Assembly (NCBI GenBank): GCA_007571305.1
Contig: RKRR01000142.1
Location: forward strand, 1 to 46,558
Reading direction: 5' to 3'
Source of the DNA: Candidatus Poribacteria bacterium
GTDB taxonomy: Bacteria; Poribacteria; WGA-4E; WGA-3G
DNA length: 46,558 bases
Shown here: positions 1 to 10,100 of the stretch, in pieces
How the letters are laid out: every line of letters starts with the position of its first letter
How positions within the stretch are numbered: position 1 is the stretch's first letter
Translations under genes and position numbers: made by a program
Notes under the pieces: generated by a model
What the model was told of the DNA's origin: nothing
Databases searched by the model: none
Seen by the model: only the letters and a program-made list of their open reading frames with translations

Positions 1-83
1 ACATCGATCTCAACGTTACGCAGTCGGTCATCAATAGAATTTAACTTGTTAATTACAAATTCTTGAAATTGCTCATTCGTCAT
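1..83 (-). CDS. Partial gene, N-terminus of a small probably helical protein
   Basis: An open frame runs from an ATG at 83 to the window edge, giving 27 codons that begin MTNEQFQEFVINKLNSIDDR. An AGGCGG ribosome-binding site lies about 9 bases upstream of the ATG, which supports a real start. The visible part is charged and heptad-like, suggesting a short coiled coil. The rest is outside the window, so no function is assigned. Confidence 0.5.
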   Translation of the reverse strand, partial: MTNEQFQEFVINKLNSIDDRLRNVEID

Positions 84-246
84 TGCTACATACCGCCTTT
101 GTCATTTATTTTCTTATATGCTAACATATTTGAATAGCAATATCAACAGAAAAACACTACAAGTCTGCCTAAAAGCGGCCAAACCTAAAGACTTAGGATT
201 CTCTTGCTTTTCTGTTGCGCAAAAAAGCAGCAATCTTTCGGAAGAT

Positions 247-437
247 AACCCCCTTGAGAAGGGGGGCCAGGGGGGTTAGGCATATTACCCCCCTGAGAAG
301 GAGGGTTTTTGCTGGGGTGTTTCTTTAAGGGGGTTTTTATCTGCCATCAGATGGACTTTGAAACCAAAGAAAACCACCTTGAGAAGGCAGGCAAGCCGGG
401 TTAATATTCCCCCCTTGAGAAGGGAGAAAGGGGGGTT
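247..437. repeat. Cluster of C-run/G-run palindromic repeats
   Basis: Four related units of the form CCCCCTTGAGAAGGGGG, each followed by a GGGGGGTT-type tail, start near 249, 287, 375 and 409. Each can fold into a short hairpin. The gene-free stretch 84-645 otherwise shows only short spurious frames. The phrase TTGCTGGGGTGTTTC at about 308-322 recurs at about 3858-3872, so pieces of this cluster are dispersed in the genome. Confidence 0.7.
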
Positions 438-645
438 ATCTGCCTTTTATCAGGAGGAAATAGGCCTTAGATCTCGCTGGAGAGCTTGCCTAACCTCGCC
501 CGTATCACAGAACTCGTTCGCAACGACTCTCCCTCTCATTCCAGCCAATGATGAAACAAGACCTCTTTGTCATCAGGCTCAACCACACGTAACAAAATCC
601 TGCCATCCATCAGAAAATCTAACACCATAACCATTTCTTTGCCCC

Positions 646-1722
646 TCATATACACGTCAAAGCCTCACGGAGTTGCGTGTCAAGATCATCTGGCGGGTCA
701 AAAGGGATGTCAATCGGTTTGTGAGAAATGGCACTCGCATAGAGACCCAAAATCGCATTGAACTGGTGCAATGCGCGTTTTAGATTTGTTTCGACGGGAC
801 GGGTATCGTCTTCAATCCAGTCGAACATCGCCTGCGTCAGATTGGCTTGCGCGATGTCGTTTTTCGCGCGCCAAGAATCCGGGGTTTGCACGCCACTCTG
901 GGTTAACCGAGTGGTGATGATTTCCCATCTGCTGAATTCTTCAAAGAGGACATGCCCATTTTCGCCATAAGCGGCAACGCGGCAGTGCTTGTAGACGGTA
1001 TCATCGTCTATGACGCGTGGAGAGGTAAAGCCAGTGTTCCAGAATCCGTGGACCCCGTTTTCAAATACAACCTGACACAACGATGTTTCGGGAGCAGGGT
1101 AGTCGCTATCAAGCGATTCAGCACCCCTTGCCGTGCCGAAGACCCTGACAATAGGGGAATCGTTGTTTAGGGACATCGCCCAATCAATGATATGCGTGCC
1201 TTGGGCGGTGAGGTTCATACCACACGAAAAATCTAAAAGGCGAATCTTGCCCAATTCACCGCGCTCCACTGCTCGTCGGCAATTGGTGAAATCGGGATGC
1301 CATCGGTACTGTTTGCCAACTCCGAATTTCGTAGAGGTCTGCGCCTCCAACTCACATAAGAAACGCCAGTCTGCGACATTGCATGCAATCGGTTTTTCAA
1401 CGATGCACGCTGGAACGCCCAAATCTGATACCATTGGCATCAACTCACGCCACTGGTCGGGCATTGCGACGAGGTGAACTAAGTCCGGCTGCTCCGCGCG
1501 GAGCATCTGTTCAGCATCTGCATAGCCGGTAATACCGAAGGTTTCGGCGAATTTTTCACGTCTGACGACATCTGAACGGTTTGCACAGGCGACCAACTCG
1601 CCGCCCGAAACATATTGATAGGCGTTCGCATGACCATAAGCTCTACCGCCACAACCAATGATCGCACTCTTTTTAATTTTACCTTGCGGAGGAACAACGG
1701 ACGTTTCAATTTTCACAGGCAT
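646..1722 (-). CDS. Gfo/Idh/MocA family NAD(P)-dependent oxidoreductase
   Basis: This 358-residue protein is of usual length for the family of dehydrogenases acting on sugars, inositols or their derivatives in the cytoplasm. The N-terminal Rossmann fold shows AIIGCGGRAYGH near residue 20, and the family EKP motif appears as VEKPIA near residue 110. The C-terminal half has the mixed alpha/beta substrate domain, with GTHIIDWAMSL probably contributing the active-site histidine/aspartate. Substrate cannot be told from sequence. The first 17 codons lie inside a dispersed repeat (1671-1756). AAGGG abuts the ATG too closely to act on it, but is 6 bases from an in-frame GTG at codon 3, so GTG may be the true start. 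It is monocistronic here, with a LamG gene behind it on the same strand. Confidence 0.9.
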   Translation of the reverse strand: MPVKIETSVVPPQGKIKKSAIIGCGGRAYGHANAYQYVSGGELVACANRSDVVRREKFAETFGITGYADAEQMLRAEQPDLVHLVAMPDQWRELMPMVSDLGVPACIVEKPIACNVADWRFLCELEAQTSTKFGVGKQYRWHPDFTNCRRAVERGELGKIRLLDFSCGMNLTAQGTHIIDWAMSLNNDSPIVRVFGTARGAESLDSDYPAPETSLCQVVFENGVHGFWNTGFTSPRVIDDDTVYKHCRVAAYGENGHVLFEEFSRWEIITTRLTQSGVQTPDSWRAKNDIAQANLTQAMFDWIEDDTRPVETNLKRALHQFNAILGLYASAISHKPIDIPFDPPDDLDTQLREALTCI

Positions 1723-1756
1723 CCCTTATATCCGTTCTCTACTTCGTTACGGGCTA
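1671..1756. repeat. Dispersed repeat, family R (TTTTAATTTTACCTTGCG ... ACTTCGTTACGGGCTA)
   Basis: Its left end TTTTAATTTTACCTTGCG and right end ACTTCGTTACGGGCTA are shared with 18057-18144; the middle differs. Both copies lie at the 5' end of a minus-strand gene (the oxidoreductase and ispH). Here the repeat contributes the first 17 codons of the oxidoreductase. Confidence 0.7.
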
Positions 1757-1891
1757 CTGGGTTTTGGTGATGTCTTATAGTAGATTCCATCATTACTTAT
1801 ACACTCAGAGCGTCATGTGAGCAATGAAGTTACCTGATAGCACAGGCTAACAGTTTCCTATGCTACAAGTGTGACTTATTTTTCAGTGATA
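1757..1891. other. Gene-free spacer with degenerate repeat pieces
   Basis: No coding frame is credible here. The string TTATAGTAGATTCC at 1775-1788 recurs at 46377-46390, and a relative (TTATAGTAGCTTC) lies near 22186. A segment resembling AACAGTTTCCTATGCTACA matches the inner part of the MITE at 46219. The stretch looks like decayed copies of the intergenic repeats. Confidence 0.5.
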
Positions 1892-2716
1892 CTAATGCTC
1901 CGATTTGACACGTGCCCACACCGTTGTCAAACGACCTTCCGGTGATACAGGCGTAAACCCAAAGAGTCTACCAAGCCCTTTATCCATAATGTCGTTAATA
2001 TCTGCTTCACTTAACGCGGTATTGAAAACAGCAACGTCGTCCATGAGCCCCCATGCGGGACGCTGATCCACCATACCACCAATCTGAAGTGCCTGTCCCG
2101 TCAATCCGAAAACACCGCCCGTATTGGCTTGAGCATCAACTTTGCCATCTACATAAGCGATCATCTTCTTCCCATCATACGTGAAGGCGATGTGATGCCA
2201 TTTATCGTCGTTGACGAGTGTTGGACCAGCAACCCATGCCGGCGCGAGCTGCCCGCTGCCGATTTCAACTTTACCGTGCCCGCCACCACGTCCGGGTCCA
2301 AAGATGTTCAACAGACACGTATATTTGAAATTAATGATGGCATGGTCATCGTTACAGCAACCCCCCAAGACGATTTTTTCCTTTTTCCTGAGTTTCACCC
2401 ATGTCGTCGTGGTGTATGTTTCCGCACAACTGTCCAAACTCTTTGAAGCCTCAACCATCGCGACTTGGAATTTGTTGTCCCCAGAGAGACTCAACGCTTT
2501 GTCGAATTTCCCATCATCTGCCAATTCGGCACCTTTCAGCAATTCAGCATCGTTGCCGTTCTCTGTAGAATCAGGGGAGATACCGCTGTTACTGACCTCA
2601 TCAAAGAGCCATACGCCAACGATATTTTTTGTATCAATTGCCGCATCACTCACGGGTGGAAATATCACTGGAATAGCCACTAAACAAACTACTCCGAGAA
2701 TAGATAGACTTCTCAA
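1892..2716 (-). CDS. Secreted LamG-domain (concanavalin-like) protein
   Basis: The product has an N-terminal hydrophobic signal peptide (LSILGVVCLVAIPVIF) followed by a LamG/concanavalin A-like jelly roll: VGVWLFDE at the domain start, then DDKWHHIAFTYDGKKMIAYV and LMDDVAVFNTALSEADI near the end. Such domains bind glycans or proteins outside the cytoplasm. A longer frame opens with ATG at 2731, but that ATG overlaps a perfect GGAGG; a TTG six codons in (2716) sits 8 bases after it and is the better start. The C-terminus carries GRLTTVWARVK, a tail also present in the neighbouring LamG protein. The gene is divergent from its paralogue at 3018, with a MITE between them. Confidence 0.85.
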   Translation of the reverse strand: MRSLSILGVVCLVAIPVIFPPVSDAAIDTKNIVGVWLFDEVSNSGISPDSTENGNDAELLKGAELADDGKFDKALSLSGDNKFQVAMVEASKSLDSCAETYTTTTWVKLRKKEKIVLGGCCNDDHAIINFKYTCLLNIFGPGRGGGHGKVEIGSGQLAPAWVAGPTLVNDDKWHHIAFTYDGKKMIAYVDGKVDAQANTGGVFGLTGQALQIGGMVDQRPAWGLMDDVAVFNTALSEADINDIMDKGLGRLFGFTPVSPEGRLTTVWARVKSEH

Positions 2717-2754
2717 AACAATTTCCTCCATCGTTTGAAATATCCACTATCTTA

Positions 2755-2911
2755 ACCTAAGTTGCTACGGACACAATTTTAAACATGCATCTGCTATTTT
2801 TCAGCGAAAAACCTTCAGGATCCGCAGCAGTTCGTAGCGTAGGAGACTGTGGGTCTCCTGCGTCCGAAGACGCACAACCTAACAGGTCATGTTACAAAGG
2901 GCAACTTGGGT
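2755..2911. mobile_element. MITE-like element, family M, copy A
   Basis: A 157-bp non-coding element has imperfect terminal inverted repeats ACCTAAGTTGC and GCAACTTGGGT. It is flanked by an exact 7-bp direct repeat TATCTTA (2748-2754 and 2912-2918), as expected for a target-site duplication. It contains GATCCGCAGCAGTTCGTAG and CACAACCTAACAGGT, shared with the copies at 25514, 42639 and 46219. It sits in the promoter region between two divergent LamG genes. Confidence 0.8.
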
Positions 2912-3017
2912 TATCTTATCTAAAGAGGCCGAAAATGTCAATAAAAAAGATGCACAGCTTCACCCTGAATCTGCTAAAATAGAAAAAAACCGATAATCAA
3001 TTACGGGAGGAGACAAC

Positions 3018-3782
3018 ATGAAAAGGCTAACAGGTTTGATGCTTTCAGTAAGCATATTGTGGTATTTTGGTGTTGCTGGCGAACTTAAAAGTGCACCTGC
3101 CGAAGCGATAGGCGTATGGCTCTTTGACGAAGGCAACGGCAATACTGTCAAAGATGTATCAGGGAACGGACACCACGGCGAAATTGTTGGCGAAGTGGCA
3201 TGGGTTGAGGGAAAATTCGAGGCGGCACTCGAATTTGATGGCGGGCATGTTCTCGTGCCACACGAAGATGTTATGAGCCTCAGACAGTGGACAATGACGG
3301 CATGGATAAAAGTGCCTAAGATTGTCGACCCGTACCAAGTGATCGTTGGGAAAGAAGCGTGGCCAGATCGAAATTATACGATGTGGATTCGTCCCGGCGT
3401 GATGACGTTTGGGTTCACGCTTCCTGGGGGTGCACAAGACTTGCAGGTAGGCAGTAAAATTGTCACAGATAATAAATGGCATTTCGTCGCAGGTGTCTAC
3501 AACGAGAAGCATCTGATTCCTTATGTTGATGGCGAACCATTTAACCCGTGCGGAGCTGCTGGCAAACCTGCGACAAGTAACGCCCCTTTGATTATTGGTG
3601 CCCAAGGCCCCGATGGTAGAAACGGACCGTTGAAAGGTATCATTGATGAGGTCGCTGTCTACAACACAGCACTCGACGAAGATGAACTTGCCGATGTGAT
3701 GGAGAGTCTCACGAAACAGTTTCAAGCAGTGGAAGCAGTAGGGAAATTAACTGTGATGTGGGGACACCTGAAAGAGCAATAG
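3018..3782 (+). CDS. Secreted LamG-domain (concanavalin-like) protein
   Basis: The ATG follows a strong GGAGGAG ribosome-binding site with ideal spacing. Residues 1-30 form a signal peptide (KRLTGLMLSVSILWYFGVAG). One LamG jelly roll covers most of the rest: AIGVWLFDEGNG, GNGHHGEIVG, WTMTAWIKVP, DNKWHFVAGVYNEKHLIPYV and GIIDEVAVYNTALDEDEL are its hallmark strands. Length (254 residues) is right for a single domain plus short tail. The C-terminus GKLTVMWGHLK parallels the tail of the divergent paralogue. A surface or periplasmic binding role is likely; the ligand is unknown. Confidence 0.9.
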   Translation: MKRLTGLMLSVSILWYFGVAGELKSAPAEAIGVWLFDEGNGNTVKDVSGNGHHGEIVGEVAWVEGKFEAALEFDGGHVLVPHEDVMSLRQWTMTAWIKVPKIVDPYQVIVGKEAWPDRNYTMWIRPGVMTFGFTLPGGAQDLQVGSKIVTDNKWHFVAGVYNEKHLIPYVDGEPFNPCGAAGKPATSNAPLIIGAQGPDGRNGPLKGIIDEVAVYNTALDEDELADVMESLTKQFQAVEAVGKLTVMWGHLKEQ

Positions 3783-4176
3783 CATTTTTATACTAAATCC
3801 CGAAAATATGTGAACAGTCGCTCAGTTTCCAACGCCCCGCCGCTGGCGAGGTGTTTGCTGGGGTGTTTCCCGCCTAATCTCGCCTCCTGCCGATGTCCAA
3901 ATAATTATGGGCTTCGCTGTAATAATCCAACTTGCTACCTCTATGATTTCAGATACACGAACACCCGTTTTCACCGAGAACCATTGATGAATAATGCACT
4001 CCCTCCAATTAAACAAAGACTTATGTAAACATATAGACTCAACTTTTCGTTTGCAATCAAGATTCAACTTTAGAAATTCTGTATAACCGCAAACAGACAG
4101 TTTTCATGGGACTTTATCAATCCTGCTGTTTTAGTACCCACAGAACGTAGTCAATACGAAAAAATCAGGAATATAC
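3783..4176. other. Gene-free spacer upstream of the SprA-like gene
   Basis: No credible gene is seen. The part around 3830-3900 is GC-rich and repeat-like (GCGAGGTGTTTGCTGGGGTGTTTC shares 15 bases with 308-322). The last 150 bases are AT-rich and could hold a promoter, but no clear pair of boxes stands out. Confidence 0.4.
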
Positions 4177-7100
4177 GTGCAGATACACTTTTTTTTGAAT
4201 TTCGGAAACCAACTAACCTTAAGAATAAACAGACTACACCCACTGTTAAAAACTGGGATCATTCTCATTATCGTCCTCTGTTCAACCTCTGAAATTGCCC
4301 TAACTCGTATCGCTGAAGAAGAGACTGAACCCAAAAAGCAGATACAAACAGACCCTACAACACCTGACAATCGCTCCGCCGCCCTCGATTCCGATGCGCC
4401 CAAAACACCACCAGTAAATCAACGTTCCACTGGCTTCGGGTTATTCACCCGCAATCCCTTCGACAACGATAGCGAATCAAAGCACTTTATCTGGCAAGAG
4501 GAAAAGGAACAGAGCGAGGTTCCTGACCAAGCAGAGGAGAAAGACCTCCTCATACAACCCTATTTGGACAGTCTTAGACGTTGGCGGAATCCCCCGGATT
4601 TAGCCGATTTCAACAATCTCTATGACTGGAAACCAAAGCCTCAGCGCGATGAAAAAGGTATTGCGCTTCCGATGGATTCTAACCTCAGGATAACAGGCTT
4701 ACAATCTGTAACTGTAGAGGCGAACAAAACCCACTATTTCGGTGAAGGAGACCTGAACCGTTATGGTGGCTATGGTTATGGCGGCGGATATGGCAGCTAT
4801 TCGTCAGGACTTGACTTAGGGCTCACCTCATCTTACGGTTACGACGACTTCGGATATGGCAGTAGTGGCTTCGGTGGTGGGTATGGTTCAGGATTTGGGA
4901 GCAGTTATGGCTCAAGTTATGGTTCCAGTTATGGTGGCTATAGTGGATACGGCAGTAGCGGTGTCCCACGTGCCAGTGGGTTTAATCTGCGTCAAATACA
5001 GCAATTTGGGCTCCATGGTCGTGTGGGGAAACGGACACACATTGCTGTAGACTACAGTGCTGGCGGTAGCGGTTTCGGTAGTGGTGGATATGGCGGCGGA
5101 TATGGAGGATACGGTGGGGGCTATGGCGGTGGATACGGCATCGGCGGCACAAAGGAACAGAAGATTAAGATATGGTACGAAGGCACACCGGAGAGCATTA
5201 TAAAAACTGTCTCCTTCGGTGATATTACACTCAGTCTGCCGAACACTCGCTTTCTGAACATCAACCGGAATCTGTTCGGACTTGAAGGTGTTTTTGAATG
5301 GAAGAACACTCGTCTTACGGCGTTCGGTTCTCGAAGTAAGGGGATACGCGAGGTCCGTACGTTCCGAGGACAGTCGAGGCGCGCTGGTGGCGGCTACGGC
5401 TATGGACCGCGCGGAATTCAGATACCGGACACCAACTACGTTAAAAACCGGTTCTATCATATTCAAGAAGATGAAGATGGACAACTCCATGATGCCCACC
5501 TTCCGATCAAATCAGGGAGTGAGCAAATTTTCATTGACGACGGTGTTGTCGGGAACAATCAGGGAGGTCAAAGAACGAGTCGAGGCTACTTTAACCCACA
5601 ATTCTCCGGTCAGGATTACAATATCGACTACGAGACCGGCGAAATAGAATTCTTATCACCCGTTTCTGCAAATTATACCATCATTGTTGCGTATGAATAC
5701 TTAGGAGAAGGCGGTGGCACCGTCGGTAACACTGAAAACGTTTTTGTCGATGAAAACGGAGATGGGAGGATTGACGAAGAAGGTGAGGAAATCGGCTACG
5801 TAGTGCTAAAAGAGAAGGGATTTCGCGGTACAGAGGCAACCCATGTCTATAGTCTTGGCAACCGCAATATTAATCCACGAGATTTCACACTTACAATCAT
5901 CCGACAAGGACAGAACGAAACCTTTCAGACGAACACCCGCTCTGTCCCGTACATCGAAATTTTTGGATTGGATCAAAACAGTGATGGTATCGTGGATGCA
6001 CAGTTTATTGACTATGATAGAGGCTTACTCCGTTTCCCTACAACAGATCCGTTTGAAATCAACGACGCAGGTCACCCATATTACGCCTATCGAGATTCAC
6101 TCAACAACACTGCTATCTACCTCGAAGGCAGACGAACAGATGCCCAAATTTACACAATCATAGCAGACTACGCGTATCAATCAGAAACGTACAACGTAGG
6201 GTTGTTTGTGATCCCAAATAGCGAGACGGTCCGACTGAACGGACAACTTCTGACTCGCGATACCGACTATATGATGCTTTATGAGGTAGGGACCATCCGA
6301 TTCTTTAGACAACTCGACGAGTTCGATGAGATCGTTGTGGAATTTGAAAAGACCCCCTTCGGCGGGTCATCACAACAAGCTGTAGCGGGTGTCTGGTTGG
6401 AGTATTCACATAAACCGAAGCCCAAGTCCGATAGAGAACAGAGCCTTGAAGATAGATTTAATCGGTTAGGCGGTATACAAACAATGGACGGGGATATACT
6501 CGGTGAAGGAACGGATGCCTTCGGTCAGGGACTCTCCGGTGGATTTCAACGAAGGGGCAGGAGCGTCGGGGGGTTCGGGAGCAGTTCTCGCTTCGGTAGA
6601 GGCGGCTTCGGTGGTGGATTCGGCGGCAGTAGATTTGGTGGAGGCTATGGTGGCTACAGCAGTTTAGGGGGCAGATCGCGAAGCTACTACGGTAGTTATG
6701 GCGGCTCGATGAACTATTTCAACCCTGTCTTTCAAAAAGGATTTTCAGTCTCAACGGGTTATATTCTGAACACCGGGCAAAGACCTGCAGAAATACCGGA
6801 TGTGAATAGCGTCCCCAACCGCTTGCAAGCGTTCAACGTGAATACGAGTTTTGGAAGGGAGTTTAATGTTGCTGGTATTTTAAACCGGTTGCCTTTTATT
6901 CAGATGAGAAACCTGCCGCTTTCACTTGACTTCAGCGGCGAGGCAGCTTATTCACATAACAATCCAAACAGTATTGGTGTCGCGCTCATCGATAGTATGG
7001 AAGGGGCAAAGGAATCAACGACCATCCCAACATTGAAATACAATTGGAAACCAAGTAGTGTCCCACATGTATTGGAGAATACGGCAACACCCTCTGGAGA

Positions 7101-10100
7101 TCCCACTTACCGTGTGATACCGACCCACGAGAATAGAGCGGTCTTTAACGTAGTGTTGAAAGACAAAAATGAGACAGAAGCAATAGGAAACTACATGCGG
7201 AACCGTGATGTCCCAGCCTCGTCAATTCAACCGCTCTCTCTCTCAACGGAAGAACGCCTCATTATGGAGGTTGGCTATAACTTTACAGATGTGATCGCTG
7301 AGTGGGGAGGATTTTCAAATGGACTCTCTGCATCCGGGGCAGACTATTCGGAACGTGGCTTCGTTGAAATTTGGATGCGCGTTCAAGGCGACGACACCGT
7401 AACACTACACCTGAACCTTGGCGTGGTGAACGAAGATGTGGATGCCGATGAACGATTAGATAGCGAAGATCTTCCAGAAACACTCACGGATATAAATGGA
7501 GACGGAAGCATTGATGCATTGGATTTAGACCTAGAGAATCTCTCAGACATCGATCGCTATCGTGGAAACGGTGCTCTCGATACAGGTGAAGACGTAGGAT
7601 GGGGACTCAACGGTCCACTTGAAAGAACATCCATCGGTGTAGGTAACCAGATTCTGGATAGCGAAGATCTCAACGGAGACGGCGTACTTGACACTATAGA
7701 TGCATACTTCGAGATTGAAATACCGCTGAATGAGATTCCGAAAGAATGGGTTAAAAGTAAAAATGCAAACGGTTGGATGTTCCTCAGTATTCCACTCTCT
7801 AAATTTACACCAGCAGGTTCCCGTCTGCCCAGTCTCGTTTTTGTGCAACACTTCCGATTCTGGTTAAGCAAAAACGCACCCGGCAACGTAGCGGGTCTAC
7901 TACAGTGGGCGGATATCGAAATTGTTGGCAACAAATGGAAACAAGGAGTCATAACCCGTTCAAGATCTCAACTTACAAGCGGATCAATAACGAACACCCC
8001 AGCACTTGGCGGTGGCGGAGAAACCTTGTCAACCAGTACGATTGTAGAAGATACACTGGAAAAATTTATCGTCGGAACGAGGGATAACTTCAGTTATGAT
8101 GCGTATCAAAGCGCGTACCTGGATATCGAAGATAACGAACTTTTCAAAAAATTACATCCATTCACAGCCACTTCGCTCGGATTTCAAACACAACAGCAAC
8201 GTGAACAGACACTCAGCCTTGAATACTATCTCTTCCCCGGCTCCTACGGTGTCACCTCGAAACAACTGAAGGGCTTAACACAAAGTGAAGGGCAAGATTT
8301 CAGCAAACATGATACACTTCGTCTTTGGCTCTACGGAGACAAAAGTGATACAACTTTCGTTTTACAACTCGCACCAACCGTCCGCACCGGCTACCGCAGT
8401 TCCTTCTATGGTTCAGATCCATTTGTAGATCAGACACAACAGGAGGAAGACATCAACATTTTCGAGAATCTAACAGACTACTACGAATACACAGTCCTAA
8501 TAGACTTTGAGGGTTGGCAGTTAATTGAAATTGATTTGCGGGATCTACGCAGAAATGACTATCCGGATGTAGTCGCCAGCAATCAGCAGTCAGCAGTTAG
8601 TAGTCAACAAGAGGATGTCACCTCACCAGAAAGCCTTCCAACCGAGAGCCAACAGCCGACAACTGAGAGCGATAATCCAGATGGACAGCCCGACGGTTTC
8701 ACAATTAGAGGCACGAATAGCACACGACTTTCTATTAAAAACATCGGTGGCATTCTTCTGGGTATACGCAACGATACTGGACGTGAAATCAGTGGAGAAA
8801 TCTGGGTGAACGAGATTCATCTTGGCGATCCGCTCGTACGTGCTGGATGGGCACGTCGCGGAAATATGTCGGTATCCCTCGGTAGAATCGCAAAATTACG
8901 CGGTGGCTACGCAAGCCAAGACAAAGATTTTGAGAGCGGTGCGGGTGAAGTCGGTAGACAACGGCTCTCCTCACGTGGCTACAGTACGACAAACAACGAC
9001 TTCAATATAGATGCAGATGTCACGCTATTCCCGTGGCTGCCGATTCGGTACGGGATTCGCCACCAAGATACGGAAACCGAAAGTCAGCGAGGTAGCTACA
9101 GCAGCTTCCAGAGTGGGAAAAGCGAAATCCGTACTCGAGATATTTCTGTGCAGTTCATTCAAAACCCGTATCCCAATCTCGGCTTCGCTTACAACTACCA
9201 AGACTTTTGGAATGAACGCCAAGGGACGCAAATTAGCCACCTCTATACGGGTAACTTCCGATATGAACTCGGTTCAAAAATTGGGGTCAATGCTCAGTAT
9301 CGGCACGAAGACATACTCGCCAAACCCGAAACAGCAACAGAGACATCCTCGGGAACCTCAACATCCTTCTATAGTTACGGCTACGGCAGAAATCGAGACG
9401 AAAAAACGGATAGCGGTACCATAACATTTAATATCAGTCCAACGAGTATCTTCAGTCTGAACCCCAGTTACGATGTTCGCCGGACGCTTGAAAGACGAGA
9501 AGACTCCAGTTCTGCACTTGCTAGCAATATAACGACAGAAGCAGGAACTCCGGCATCTGAAGAAGAGGAATCAACCGAAGACATCAAATGGTCGATTGCT
9601 GAGCGAGAACATCGTTTGTCGCTTACCCCACGTCTAAACCGAGATCTGCTCGGCATGCGCCCCACCGTAACAAGCCGTATGAGTTTTCGTGAGAACTGGT
9701 TCCGTGAACAGAAAAACGCTTCACTCAATGGAAATATCAGCTTCGGCGTGAACCTCCGCGTCCAGAAGTGGTTCGGATGGTTACTCAGAGAGAAAGCACC
9801 AGAAACAGCAGTTAGCAATCAGCAGTTAGCAGTCAACGGAGCCTCTGAAAACCAACAGTCTCCCACTGAAACCGATAGCCACTCCTCTGAGGACCCACAA
9901 CTGAAAACTGATAACTATAATGAACGATTGCGGGAGAATGGTATTGACGAAACGCAAATCCAGGAATTGGAAGAGAACCGAGGGGATTGGATCGAACGCG
10001 ATAAAAGTGAATCGCCTCTTGCAGGAATGGAAACCGGAAATATTGAAACGCAAGCGGGCGCAGCACCAGGGGTTAAGGATGGGATCCTGTCCCGGACTTT

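Noticed and set aside
358..761. Plus-strand open frames of 90 and 64 codons
   Set aside because: They lie in repeat sequence and antisense to the oxidoreductase end, with no ribosome-binding site or recognisable protein.
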